A stretch of DNA of 64,000 nucleotides from Amoeboaphelidium protococcarum (GCA_023515745.1 JALECJ010000005.1:1116001-1180000), one strand, 5' to 3'. Shown: positions 13,459-24,133, counted from the stretch's first letter. Notes: generated by a model from the letters alone, not told the origin. A program made the numbers and translations.

Positions 13459-14304
13459 ATGTTGGATGAAGTCAAAGATAGATTAAAGCACTTGCAGGCG
13501 ATGAATGAATTTGCATATTGGAAAATGCTGAGTCTGCAGGGAATGCTGGGAACGTTCATCATTGGTGCCGGTATTGGAGTGCGCGAGGCTGGTCTGATAT
13601 ACACTGCAGAGAATACTCAAGTGGCTAATGACTAGGCGATTCAAAATCAGCTTGCGTAGAGAAGGTGGCAGAGAGGGAACATTAGTAGTACCGGTGGTGG
13701 TCAGAGTATCAATGGACGCGTCGGTGGGTAGAATAATCATCATCATCATCATCATCATTAGTAATCAGCGATGGAGATTCCAAGTACTATAATGAGCACC
13801 AAGAACAAGAAAGAATGGTACACGTATTTTAGGAAGAAGTACTACGTGATGGGATACGCAGGTATGAAGAATGGTATGAAATTTGCGCTCAAATTGGGTG
13901 GATTATGCTCAGCTTTCGTAGGAGCAGATGTCCTTCTGGATTAATTATATAAGAGCGGCGGTATCAATTTTAGGTCCGGTTCAGCTGTCCAAAACGTAGA
14001 TATGAGCGGCGATTATGCTCGAGTGCCCGTGTATATTAGTCCTTTGGCTGGGTGTTTGTTGACAACATCATTCGCGATATATCGTAGATTTGGACTAAGG
14101 GATACAGTTAGGTGCTCATTGCTTGGAGTGCTATCTGGTCTGATATGTTATTCAATTCAATGGGCTGATTCGGTATTGATTAGAGATCAGCCATTAACTT
14201 TCAAGTCAAAGTATGAGCCATTTGCTTAGTATGCTCTCAAGTATAACGCAACAATAAATGATGATACTAATCTAGATAAATCTTAAGCATTGACTGAACT
14301 CTGA
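13459..14304 (+). CDS. Tim17/22/23-type mitochondrial membrane protein, TIMMDC1-like
   Basis: A 281-aa protein with Gly-rich hydrophobic segments spaced like the Tim17/Tim22/Tim23 fold: one near residues 22-45 (MLGTFIIGAGIGV), one near 135-160 (KFALKLGGLCSAFVGAD), and two from 190 to 245 (SPLAGCLLTTSFAIYRRFG, VLSGLICYSIQWAD). The layout resembles TIMMDC1, a complex I assembly factor, more than an import translocase, but similarity is weak. A seven-His tract with flanking Gln (13736-13764) lies between the first and second hydrophobic segments. The stop is TGA at 14302. It converges on RFC4 with a 73-bp gap. Confidence 0.5.
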
Positions 14305-14377
14305 ACTCAAATAGAATTGACGTTATTTACATAGAATCTCTCACTTTTAATCTTTCGGTTTGGACTACACAATGCGA

Positions 14378-15484
14378 TCACTACTACTACTATAAGTAAG
14401 ACGATGTCTGTAAGGCCAAGTCCATGAGTTACATCGTCTCATCTCCACCATTGATTAAACGCGACTCAACAATGGCCAACTTTTGCATAATCAGAGACTT
14501 GGGACGAGTCGGTAGAGAAGCGTCTTGAATTATGTGATCATGCAATTGCACCAGAAACTGGTTGGCAGAGAATCCATCTCTAATTAATACTTCCACCACA
14601 TGACAAATCTGAGCATAGTCTTGATTCTTGCACGCTTGCATAAAGTCTTGAATCAACTACTGAGGACACGCACCAACGATATCTACGAAATGACTGACTT
14701 TCAACACTGCATGCTAATCCTGTTAATTCAACACTAGTCTAGATGCACTCTGCATAAACGTTATCGCCCGTCTCAAATCTCCCTCACTCATAGCAATTAG
14801 CCAACTGTACACCGAGTCTTCCACCTAGACATTCTCCTTCGCGGCGATATACTTTAGCCGATTGGTGGCACTCACAGAGTCCAGAGGCTTAAATCGGAAC
14901 TTGGCACATCTAGAGGCAAGAGGTTCAATTATTCTACTAACATAATTACAGATTAGACAGAACCGCGTCTGCTTCGAGTAAGTCTCCATCGTACGACGCA
15001 GTGCATTCTGAGCATCAGTAGTCATTGAGTCTGCCTCATCCAGAATTACAATTTTATACGGCGGCATTGAGTCCTTCACAGTGTTATGATCACTAGAATG
15101 CAGCGTGGTCCTTGCAAAATCCTTCAGCTTCTTACGGATGACGTTAATACCACGCTCGTCAGAAGCATTCAATTCCAACACGCGAGACTTGAAGTCATGA
15201 CCAAAAACTTGACGACACAGAGCCAGAATGGTGGAAGTCTTACCCGTGCCCGCTGCGCCATAGAACAAAAGATGAGGTAAATTCTTGGACTCTATAGTAC
15301 TCTTCAGCACACTCACCACCTCTTCCTGGCTGGATACTTCATCAATGTTGCGAGGGCGATACTTTTCCACCCATGGTTGGTTGTGATCATACACTGGGCC
15401 ATCTTCAGTAGCCATTGCATCCTGAACAGGCTTCTGCTTCTGCTTTTATTCCACTCCAGAACGTGGTTTGAAAAAGTTTTACAT
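14378..15484 (-). CDS. RFC4: Replication factor C subunit, RFC4-like
   Basis: A 368-aa AAA+ clamp-loader subunit that helps place PCNA on primer ends. It begins [10 protein letters not shown] like RFC4 proteins, then WVEKYRP, a Walker A loop (residues 76-84), LDEADSMT (Walker B), an SRC arginine finger ([10 protein letters not shown]) and the helical collar. The Walker A loop reads GAAGTGKTS where relatives have GPPGTGKTS. The first ATG is followed by TAA (Gln), so a standard-code caller would start 23 residues late. The end is a run of four TAG codons (QQQQ) before TGA. Confidence 0.92.
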
Positions 15485-16712
15485 ACTGAAATTGGTTGTT
15501 TAAGATTAATCCACTACGCAGACTGTAACTACAGTGTAAGCTATCAAACACCGTTCAAGTAAATACACTCAGCTACAATAAGTAAATACAAGGGAGAAAG
15601 CGTGTGGAGGAAAAGCTAAAACAAAACGCGACGCGAAACGATCTTTAAGATGTGCGTCGAATCAGTGAAGCAGTAGAAGTGTAATAAGTCATAGATTCAC
15701 AGCTAGTAACTAATAGACAGACAAAATATCAAACTTGTAAAATTGTATTCCAGTATTATACGCGTTCAAAGTCACAGAACAACTATTATCACACTCTGGA
15801 AATATCAGTCTAGTATCTTTGGATTTGAGTGCCAAAACTCATCCTTAATTATGTCCAAATGGTCGATGATTATTTAATTGCGAACCAAGAGTAGTGAGCA
15901 ACGCGAACGGAACGTAGTTCGCTATTAAGCCAGTCGGTTTCAGTGCATTTCCTCTTTGGGCGATTCGTTTCAAATCCTAGGTTGAGAGTTTCCGGAAATT
16001 CTGTTCGTCATCAAAAAAAAACTTTTCCCCCAGACGTTCAATCTATCTGCAAATGAACATTCTTGGCTAATTTGACGCGTAGATTACAATTCTTTTTTCA
16101 GATTTTAAATAGCTTCTTTAGTTTGGCCACAAGGCGGACTCACTTCTCTCACGCAGTTTCTCACTGTTTCACACTGATTGAGCTCTACGCGTCCCTCTCT
16201 TTTGCACTCTGAAATACATGGAGACTATGGATGATTAAAGCCCAAATACGTCCACACGTCCTGAAATATCTACGATGAATCAGAATATTACTTATGGTCC
16301 CTCTTATCAGTCTGCTTTGGAACATCAAGAACGCGTTGAAGTTTAATTGGGTCAAAAAGAGATAATCGTTTCTGTAACAAAAAATGCATATGAAGATTGT
16401 GGATGATTAACAATCAATCCTGAAGTAGAGCTTGATTTCTGCCACGGAGTTTTGAGACTAGGTAGTTTTTAAACAGTGCTGGATAGCAGGTATTGAATCT
16501 ATTTTGACTAATCAGGTAATCCCTGGGAATGTTATTCAGTTTTGTGATCGTAAAGTACTTGGAACAACGTGTTGTAAGAGAAGACTACCTCTAAATTCTG
16601 TAGGCAAGTGGTCAAGTATATATGTGCATCCTTAGTCTCTGCGTTTAAGTAATTGTTAGTTGGTATGACTAAAGGCGGCTTTAAGCGCGTTAGCTATCAT
16701 GAGTATGAGAAT
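15485..16712. other. Gene-poor region upstream of RFC4
   Basis: Mostly AT-rich and without a convincing gene. One plus-strand frame (16218-16406, 62 aa, METMDDQSPNTST) runs from ATG to TGA with several Gln read from TAA, but it matches nothing I know. It could be a first exon or chance. No tRNA cloverleaf is seen. Confidence 0.35.
15625..15638. promoter_or_regulatory. Possible MBF/E2F-type site upstream of RFC4
   Basis: The stretch AACGCGACGCGAAA holds two overlapping ACGCG cores about 145 bp upstream of the RFC4 start. In fungi MBF (ACGCGT) and SBF/E2F-like (CGCGAAA) sites drive replication genes at G1/S, which would suit RFC4. This is motif matching only; CG-rich words also occur elsewhere in the window. 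Confidence 0.3.
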
Positions 16713-17087
16713 TCAAGACACGTTCATAGAATTTGCGAGGACAACACTATAAGCAATCAGACTTTGACAAAAAGCTCCTGTCATTGGTTGTTGATTCAAG
16801 ACTTCGGTGGATAAATGCTAATTACAGGTTATCATTCTATATCGCCGTTGTAATCTCAACGCTAACTTAAATTTATGCGTAAGAAATTTTGTATCATCAC
16901 ACAGCTGAATAGGCAAGATAGCTCTGACATTAAAAACGATAGCAAATATTAATAGTACGAACATTAGCTGATAACTAAAGACGTCTCTCTTAAAACTCTT
17001 TTCTAATTCAGTGCGCAAGCATTGAATTACTTGTATCCTTTGGTTCGCATTTAGGCCTGGCCTAAAATTTCGTGACCGCTTGGACAT
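16713..17087 (-). CDS. Small ORF with one predicted membrane segment, unassigned
   Basis: A 124-aa ATG-to-TGA frame. Its N-terminus is basic (MSKRSRNFRPG), with a hydrophobic stretch around residues 35-52 (FVLLIFAIVFNV) and a Cys/Thr-containing tail. The frame stays open upstream of the ATG through the GC-rich island to about 17415. That weakens the case for this start and may mean the ORF is only a by-product of an RNA-type sequence. No family is recognised. Confidence 0.2.
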
Positions 17088-17088
17088 T

Positions 17089-17405
17089 GGGCGCACCCGG
17101 CACCGTACGCCCTATCCTGGAGCCTTCCCTTACCTCGTAGGCTCACCCCAACTAGCTGATCGCTAGACAAAGCCTACAGTGACCAAGCCGAATCCAGAGG
17201 CCTTGGATGCAGTCTTTAAGGGTGAGCACTAAGCATCTGGTATGCCACTACGAGTAGGCGCTTATCTGCACGAGTAACCGGTGCAGAGAGCTAAAGGCTA
17301 GAGCCACCGGTAAAGGTGTCTCCGACGAGTTCCCAATCGTCTACGGGGAAGCGAACAGTAGTACCTGCCGACCGATTAATCGATTAGGGGTACCTACCTC
17401 CCCGG
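17089..17405. other. GC-rich island dense in hairpins, possible structured RNA
   Basis: This stretch is clearly richer in G+C than its surroundings and contains a series of short perfect inverted repeats. GGGCG 17089-17093 pairs with 17108-17112. GTAGGCT 17137-17143 pairs with 17171-17177 and encloses CTAGC/GCTAG (17152-17156, 17162-17166). CCAAG 17183-17187 pairs with 17202-17206, CTGCAC 17266-17271 with 17281-17286, and GACGA 17324-17328 with 17337-17341. The nested, ordered helices look like a folded RNA. It does not match 5S, SRP, RNase P or tRNA signatures as far as I can tell. The strand is undecided. Confidence 0.35.
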
Positions 17406-17543
17406 TTATGGACAAATTAATATATTATAACATGAGTATCATTCAGAGTAGGGATGCAGCGCAATTATCAGATGTAGAGAGGCCAACAGCCGTGGATTGA
17501 ATCAGAGTAATTGCTCATTTGATCGCATGTTGAAGTCGGCATA

Positions 17544-17859
17544 TCACAGAGCCCAGAGAGCAATTGTGCCAATAATACACCACCTCAGAGCGCCACATAT
17601 AAGTCGTACTATAGAGGACTCATATAGGATACGCCAGAATACTAAGGAGTTTAAAAGATGACTACTACAGTTATAGATAGTATAACTTATGGTGAGATAG
17701 GAAAAAGTATTATACTTACACAAATCTGCAGCAGTCATGTCATCATCAGACGCCAATTCATAACTAAGCTCCTTTACTTCATATAGAGATTCCAGTTAAT
17801 GCTTGTAGAGCTAGGCTCCATAGGGAGGTCCAAAGAGGTGTATTACCAGTGGAACTCAT
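17544..17859 (-). CDS. Possible small spliced gene with a frame break near its start
   Basis: A coding-like segment (LESLYEVKELSYELA, ASDDDMTAADL) ends at a donor GTAAGTATAAT. The next acceptor gives a 78-nt intron (17642-17719) and a hydrophobic tail ending ALWAL at TGA 17544-17546. The only nearby ATG, 17857-17859, starts MSSTGNTPL but lies one base out of frame with the rest. A single-base shift near CTTTGGA would give a continuous protein of about 79 residues. Since the intron length divides by three, retention would also keep the frame. It may be a frameshifted gene, a sequencing error or an unseen splice. No family is recognised. Confidence 0.3.
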
Positions 17860-17981
17860 TATATCACAACACTATTCACAATCAAGAATAGAAGATTAAC
17901 GCGGCATACCAGCCTTTTATGCACAACAACAGCTCACACTTGAGTCACTGATCTCACACCTGTGACATGCTCAGCAACACA

Positions 17982-18004
17982 AGAGAGAGAGAGAGAGAGA
18001 GAGA
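17982..18004. repeat. (GA)n microsatellite
   Basis: Eleven to twelve tandem GA dinucleotides in non-coding DNA upstream of a small plus-strand ORF. Confidence 0.9.
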
Positions 18005-18148
18005 ATAGAATACAAATCCATACCACTTTTGCATCATCGCATAGCATCTAATCAATTTGCACCGTCACGGTGACACGTAATCCCTACGACTTATGACTGT
18101 CCCCAATGAACTTCCAGGACTCTTTTACTTTTAAAGTGGTCATTCACA

Positions 18149-18490
18149 ATGCCGCGCAAACGACAAAGACAAATTAACGTTGGAAAGGCAAAAAGCATTC
18201 CGAAGGCATCTGAAGCTATGGTGAGGAAGGTCAAAGCTTGCTTTGACAACTAGGATATTGATCCGGGGCTTTATGATGCCTAGAAAATTGCAGATATCAT
18301 CAGTGGGTCCTTTACTGACGCTACTGCGGAAAGTGAGACTGCTGTGTTCAATCGTTTGGCAGAATATTAACTGTTTGAATGTGCTCAAGTCAATCGCTAG
18401 CATTTAAACCTGAACTTGAACCTGGAACAAAGAGCCGAAGAAGAACCAGTCAGGAAGTCTTAAAGAGTAAAGCAATAACGTAAGAAATGA
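18149..18490 (+). CDS. Small basic protein of unknown function
   Basis: A 113-aa ATG-to-TGA frame. It starts with a very basic stretch (MPRKRQRQINVGKAKS), has a middle with balanced helical composition (VRKVKACFDNQDIDPGLY, IADIISGSFTDATAESET) and ends basic (KSQRVKQQRKK). Codon use in the middle looks coding and about eight Gln are TAA/TAG. Size and charge suggest a nucleic-acid-binding or nucleolar protein, but no domain is visible. The opposite strand is also open here (a Cys-containing frame ending near 18382), so one of the two is a shadow; I prefer the plus frame because its ATG and stop fit a compact gene. Confidence 0.4.
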
Positions 18491-19931
18491 AATGATAATA
18501 TGATATTAATAAATTTTATTAGCAGCTATTCCACAAGACTGACTGTCCGTCTGATTACTATGAGATTTTCTTTCAGCCGCACTTGCAGTAAAAAGGATAT
18601 GATGATCATCTTTATAAAATCATCAAGCACAGTCCATTTTAGTGATCCGGAATCTGTACAGCTCTTTTGTGCATCCGACTTGCATTATGTCACGTTGATT
18701 CCTCTTCTTTTACCACCTATTTCTTGCAACTTAGCACATTATTACTCATCATTGCACTTTTGCATATACCTAAGTTTTATGCCAGTCAGACCGTTCGCCA
18801 TTTCACCTGACTCTCTTATGACTGCTACAGATATCCACGGCAAAATCAGCATTCCTCGTAAGACGCAGATCCATTCATGATAATCAGAATTAAAGCTACT
18901 AAATTTTCGAGGCAAGAGTGTAGACAATAGTACTGTTAGTTACGATTGAAGCCAATTTACTACCGGCTGACATTTCGAAGCTCACAAAGCAAATGACTTG
19001 ACCACATTAAAGTAATCATAAATCTTGTCATCGGTAACGAATAATCTGCATGATAATAGCTTACGGACCGGTATGACGATAATAAAGTTCACAGTATGAT
19101 CAGACCTCATAATTGGCCCTACCGTTTCAAAGCAAATGATTCTACAAAGTCATAGAATAATCTTCATAATCTACCTAACTCAAAGATTTATACACTCTTT
19201 CCAAATACTTTCGATCCCTTAAGCACTATGAAGGTGCGTAGCTTACTCAACAAAAGTTCGTAATAAATGCCTCCAAACGCAACAGAATTTACAACATTGA
19301 AAGTAACATACCTCAGCAAAATTTACAATCATACTCAAGAATTACCAGATTTATTTTATATTGCTATAAGTGATAATTGGTAAAAAAACTCTATACTTCA
19401 GATTCATCTAAAAAGGCTGAGCAGATATCCAAGACAGCTTTGCAGTAGAATTTTAATGGCTGTTGACTCAATCCCTGTCTTGAGCCCAGCATACTCTAGT
19501 CTCTCGGCAAATACAATTGCCGAAGTTACCGTCGTAGCCCTTTATACACTAAAAGATATAAATAAATAGTGTCGTAATTATTGCAGACGCTAGTTTCGTA
19601 TTGAGAAAAACGAATTCACTTTTCACTAAGACGTTAAGTGCTTTATTCCAAAGAACAAACCATGCATTTATCACCGAATAAGTACACGATTTAGACATGT
19701 ACCATTATATGAATACGCGCTAATAAGAGTTCACCAATGTTAATCGCGATTTAGGCAATTTTACACACAAGGGTACACAGTTGGCATCAACAGCGAAAGT
19801 TAAGCAGTACGCATAGGCGTCGAAAAAATCCCAAAGCACTTGACGTAAAATTGAAAATGATAAATTTATATTAAGTAACATAAACATTTAAGCACGACAA
19901 GAATGCAAATTGGTATAGGTAATTGAACAAG
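18491..19931. other. Long AT-rich region without a clear gene
   Basis: About 1.4 kb with frames on both strands that are open only because TGA is the sole stop. A minus-strand frame from about 18927 encodes a Cys-containing segment (MANGLTGIKLRYMQK) that overlaps the small basic ORF in antisense. None shows a recognisable motif. The region could be remnant mobile-element DNA next to the Fanzor locus. Confidence 0.3.
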
Positions 19932-20468
19932 TCACCATTCCTTGCGCATCTACGTTTGATAATGTGCAAATATGGTTCTTGATTACCCCCTTTAGAAGAG
20001 GTTTCCAGTGTTGGGATCAGCTTTCGCGCACCAACGGGCAGCATTCTCCAATTACTTACCACGAAGAGGCGAAACTTGTTGCAGAGCGGTCAGAACAACA
20101 GAGTAATTAGTGTATTCCAGGAATAGTCTTTAAACGTCCATGTCTTTTTTTCGGAATAACTCCACCTAATTTACAAGGAGGTCCTACCACTTCTCCAAGT
20201 CATGTTCATTAAGCAGTTTGGAAGCAAAATCCTTGACATCGGAGGAGAAGAAGATGAGGTGATCTGCCACCAATTGCCCGGTGTAGGTACCCACTCGATC
20301 AAGCAGCGCATCTTTCAGAATCAGGTAGTAATCTCTTGACACCCGACGCTTGCTCTTGTTCCGGTGAATAGCATCTGATATGCTGCGAGATATCGTATCG
20401 CGATCAAATCCACCCAATTCACGCGCCCATTGGGTTATTTTTTTGCGTTCAACTCTGCCAGCTTCCAT
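19932..20468 (-). CDS. Unknown protein downstream of the Fanzor gene
   Basis: A 178-aa frame with coding-like codon use, from ATG 20468 (first after an in-frame TGA) to TGA 19932-19934. It is charged and mostly helical: KKITQWARELGGFDRD, SRSISDAIHRNKSKRRVSRD, VADHLIFFSSDVKDFAS. An internal GTAAGTAATTGG could act as a donor, so the C-terminus is uncertain. It is on the Fanzor strand, 252 bp beyond the Fanzor stop. It could be a passenger of the same element or an unrelated host gene. I do not recognise a transposase, resolvase or HTH signature. Confidence 0.45.
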
Positions 20469-20720
20469 ATTGACGGAGGGAGTGTTTCAACGTTGGATTA
20501 AGAGAACAAGATTATATAACGAATGGCTTTAAATAAACTGATTTGTCAACGAAAGTGGAGTATCGCTGCCACGTTGCTCATCGCATAATAATCATTTTAC
20601 GCGTTAACTGCGATGTTGAAAAATACTTCGAACCATTTGATATATAATATGAAGGGTGCTTTCAAAACGAAAATCGATTTGATATGCATAGATGTAAGTA
20701 TTATTCAAAGCCATTCAATT
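20469..20720 (-). other. Gap 3' of the Fanzor gene, candidate guide-RNA region
   Basis: This 252-bp AT-rich stretch follows the Fanzor stop on its coding strand. In known Fanzor and TnpB elements the guide (omega) RNA overlaps the 3' end of the gene and runs past it to the element end. I cannot define the RNA or the end by eye. The position is inference from the family. Confidence 0.25.
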
Positions 20721-23045
20721 TCAAATATTCAGAAAATGCCTAGGAAATTATCCATTCATCATCATCATATGAAGTCCAATATACAAAATATTGGCTGCGG
20801 CATTAGTGTCGCCATTCCTTTGATGATTTTTATTTCCAATACAGACAAATTAATCATGAGGACGTGGATGTCTCGTCCCAAGGCAATTACATAGACTACA
20901 CCTCTGACTGGAGTAAGGCTCAGGAGTCAGAGCAACAATCGCGTATCTGTTTAGAAGTCGTCTGAACTCTACCAGAGGTGGCAATCTTCTTCTCCCAAAA
21001 CCAGCAAATGCGTGCTCTGCAGCGGCGCCAAAAAACACAACATACTTGTCTCTTGTCGCCTCCTCTAGAACGTGCACCCCCAAGACTGTCTTAACTACAT
21101 CCAGCAACTAGTCGCGTCTCCTCTGCCAAGATTGAAATCGTGTCTCTCGCCTTTCCCCCTGAAGAACCAAGTCCACTGCAGCAAGAGTTTGACTCAAATA
21201 GGCCTAGCAGTATTGCACTATTCGCTCCAAATTAACCGTCCGTCTCGTTACACCGGCCGGTAAACCCAACACTGGTGGTGATGCGAAGGCAACATCATGT
21301 TACCCAAGATTGCGGACTCTCAGCACTTGAAGCTCTCTAAGCTGATTCAACTCATTGAACTGATCCAACGGTGACTGATCCTATGGTATCTAATCCGGCA
21401 TCTAATACTCAAAGCCAGCCAGCGCCACTGCCACCCGTATTCCAGGATCAATAGCCAAATACTTTGTCCCCCAGGCTTAAGGCAAGCGAGTGAAGTCAGG
21501 ATTGTCCAGACGGTTGGGCTACAATGCCGGCTAATGTTCTTCTTGAGGAACCTCGACGCCATTCTCATCCACTAAATTTTCATCACCATCCTCAAACACC
21601 TCCAAAAAGTTATCACCCGCGGCAATATTCTCCTCAATGAGAAACTGTTGCAGTTGACCTTCACCAATAGCTTCTCTGTGATTGCCAGCGCGGATTATAA
21701 AACTTACCGAGTGCATATCAGTAAGTATATGGCCGGTGAATTTGTCCTAGAAGCTTCTAGTGTTGAAAACTTCGGATGCCCACCCTCGTCTCCGCAACAC
21801 CGGTTCCTCATTACATCTTCGGAACATTGCGTCCGTCAGCTTGATGTGATGAGGTGCGATACTAAATTGTGGCAGTAGAAATGGCAATGAGGCAGTCTAT
21901 GCACTTTAGTGCGCCAAGTCTTCAACATGTCGCAACATACAATATGCTAGCACGAGGTACTAGTCAAAGTTTTCATTCGTTACACGGCGTAACGCACCAA
22001 AGTCATTGTACATTTGCCTCAGCAACCAGCGAGCCTTCTGCTATATACTTAAGACACGTTATCGCAATAACTACTTTTATGCCAATGGGGTATCAGCCGG
22101 GACGCAGCGGTATAGAAACTGCCAGCTTACATCTACATTCTCATGCTTTTGTAGCAAACGAACCATCTCCTTTACAAGCTTATTTCGGTCCAGAGCATCA
22201 TACTAGCACTCCACGCGCAGCAAGTAGCCTACAAAGCATGATAAAATCTTGAGAAAATTTGCCTGGACATGATTTTGCAAATGTGTGAAGTACTCAGATG
22301 CGATTTATGGCAAAACATGAGCCATCAGATCGTTACGCGGAATTTCAAGCTAAGATGGTATAATGACGCGTTGTACAAACTCTCTCAACTTAGTATTTAC
22401 ACCGGGATAATCTGGACCAGTTATATTATAATCTAAGCCATTATCATTAGGACTACCTCTGAAAGGACGCATCATTGTTTCAATCGAATTTTGACTCAAA
22501 TGCAGAAACTGAGTATCTAACTATACTACACCTTCACCTTGTTGGAATATCTGCAACATTTAGTTATAAGCATCAGACTATTACAATCTGGATACCAAAT
22601 AATATTTGATGAACAAAGAAGATACAACTCTAACCACTATGGAATCTTTGTGCAATCTAGTCAGCCTCTGACGCAACTCATCACCGCCGATCCAATAGTC
22701 ATTAAATCTCTCTTTGATACAAACGAAATTGTCGACCATGCTATATACTATCTTAATGGCGCTATCAATGGCGTATAATCTAGAAGACTAAGATGAAGAT
22801 AAATGGCGATATGGTAGTTAAGAGTCAAGCATATTTCTGAGCTGGTTCATATTTCGGCCGGCGTCTAATTATATCAGTGAAGTTACCATGACAACGGAAC
22901 GGGATGAATTTTGGTCATTACTCGTACCCTGTTCAAAAATGTTTTCATTCTGTTAATTTCCAAGCATATTTATTACAATTGGAATTGTCAACTCTTTTCC
23001 TCTCTATAAGTCTTTGTTTTGTCTAAATTGTCTGCCTAATAGCAT
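20721..23045 (-). CDS. Fanzor: eukaryotic TnpB-like RNA-guided DNA nuclease
   Basis: One unbroken frame of 774 aa. The C-terminal third carries the split RuvC nuclease: KYLAIDPGIRVAVALAG with Asp533 (RuvC-I), a middle segment YVVFFGAAAEHAFAGFG with Glu677 as one candidate acid, a zinc-ribbon start at Cys716, Cys719 and Cys721 (RCSLCNC), and NGDTNAAANIL with Asp746 (RuvC-III). The ~500-residue N-terminal part is helical with RNDLMAHV and NHVQANFLKIL, as in Fanzor wedge/REC regions. Family knowledge: these proteins bind a guide RNA usually encoded at or beyond the 3' end of the gene and cut DNA next to a short target motif. About thirty Gln are TAA/TAG, so the gene is adapted to this genetic code. 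All key acids seem present. It starts 46 bp behind the THG1 stop on the same strand. Confidence 0.88.
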
Positions 23046-23091
23046 TACACTCACAGACAGTGGCTGCGATCATGAAACAATCTGGTTACGT

Positions 23092-24133
23092 TCAAAACTC
23101 TCTAGATTCGATCGAGGTTGAAGCTGATATTGCCGACACAGCCGTATTGTCAGAGAATGATATCCTCACAGAGTCTGTGGTGGCTTCGATACGTTTACAG
23201 AATGGATAAACCTCCTTGAGTGTGACAGCGTTTGATAGTAAATGCCTACTCCTATTCCTATCCTAAGGTAGCACAAAAAAAATTTTAAGGGGCTTAGGCT
23301 ACCTTAGGATAGGAATAGGAGTAGGCAGACTGTTGTAATTTAACTAAAACTGAGCGAATAACAGTTCATTCTTCATGGCAGAGTTGGTGGGACGTAACTG
23401 CTCCTCCGCCGCTTGCTCAGACAGTCCGCCAACGATGACCAATTTCCAGAAACATGTATTGTACAGATTGTTAATATGACCTACAATCTCATTTTAAAAT
23501 TAAAACGCGATTATACAGGCATTGGATGAATACGTTTAAAGTCTTACAATCAACTTGTCGCCATGAGAAGTAGTCACGTATGTTATCGACTGATGGATAA
23601 GAGACAGCACGGCCATCAAAGGATGGAGGATATTACAATGCCACACCCGGGAAATACTTTGACCATTCAAACACGTACGTAGCAGTAAATAGACTGACAA
23701 TTGTTGACACCAATTTACTACAAGACTATGATTTGCATGATATCAAAACAATTAATGCATTAAATATCACAACTTACGAAGAACGTCTATGGTATAGATT
23801 ACTGGATCGTGATATGAGAAATGAATACTCATCACTCTGTCCATACGCCAGTGTAATATCGCTAAAATCCTTCATGACACGTTCAGCACAGCTATTCATC
23901 AACTAAATTCCTCTCAGATCATTAGGCTTTTCAAATTTATGCTCCTTAGTAAATCTACAGCAATATAGTGGACGATTGATTGATTCTATTGTATATCGGA
24001 TGCGTGTGTTTATGGAATAAGAGTCATACCTACTAAATCCCCTACCATCTATTCTAACCACAATGTAAGTATTGGGCAGCATCGCATCTGAGAGTTCAAA
24101 CTTTTTCACATATTCATACTTTGAGCACGCCAT
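23092..24133 (-). CDS. THG1: tRNA(His) guanylyltransferase, four exons, altered C-terminus
   Basis: Adds the G-1 that marks tRNA(His). The protein has 279 aa. Introns are at 23955-24029, 23718-23777 and 23481-23547; each restores a conserved motif and the total divides by three. Exon 1 has [13 protein letters not shown] and VVRIDGRGF (metal-binding Asp). Exon 2 has [16 protein letters not shown] and [11 protein letters not shown] (catalytic Asp-Glu). Exon 3 has [15 protein letters not shown] and FSWRQVDC. Exon 4 has HINNLYNT and LLFAQFQLNYN. Relatives then end with a segment like YRKGT. Here the frame runs instead through a perfect hairpin (23243-23327) and on for another ~50 unrelated residues, so the native tail has been replaced or the true end is spliced. 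Confidence 0.9.
23243..23327. repeat. Perfect 30-bp inverted repeat inside the THG1 3' end
   Basis: The arms 23243-23272 and 23298-23327 are exact reverse complements, beginning TGCCTACTCC and ending GGAGTAGGCA, with a 25-nt AT-rich loop. The whole 85-bp unit lies in the last THG1 exon and is translated ([11 protein letters not shown] on the way in, RNRSR on the way out). It is 198 bp upstream of the Fanzor start. It looks like a MITE-like hairpin insertion or a terminal structure of the Fanzor element. I saw no second copy in the window. Confidence 0.9.

Noticed and set aside
17089-17405. rRNA or 5S fragment on the minus strand
   Set aside because: A short stretch near 17130-17165 recalls a 16S motif, but neighbouring conserved rRNA blocks are missing.
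18500-18880. Plus-strand 126-aa frame
   Set aside because: Open even with standard stops but hydrophobic, patternless, and with poor codon use; no motif.
23596-23607. GATAAGAGACAG resembles the Tn5 mosaic end used in sequencing adapters
   Set aside because: On the coding strand it encodes the conserved AVSYPSVD part of THG1 exon 3, so it is native sequence; the match is partial.
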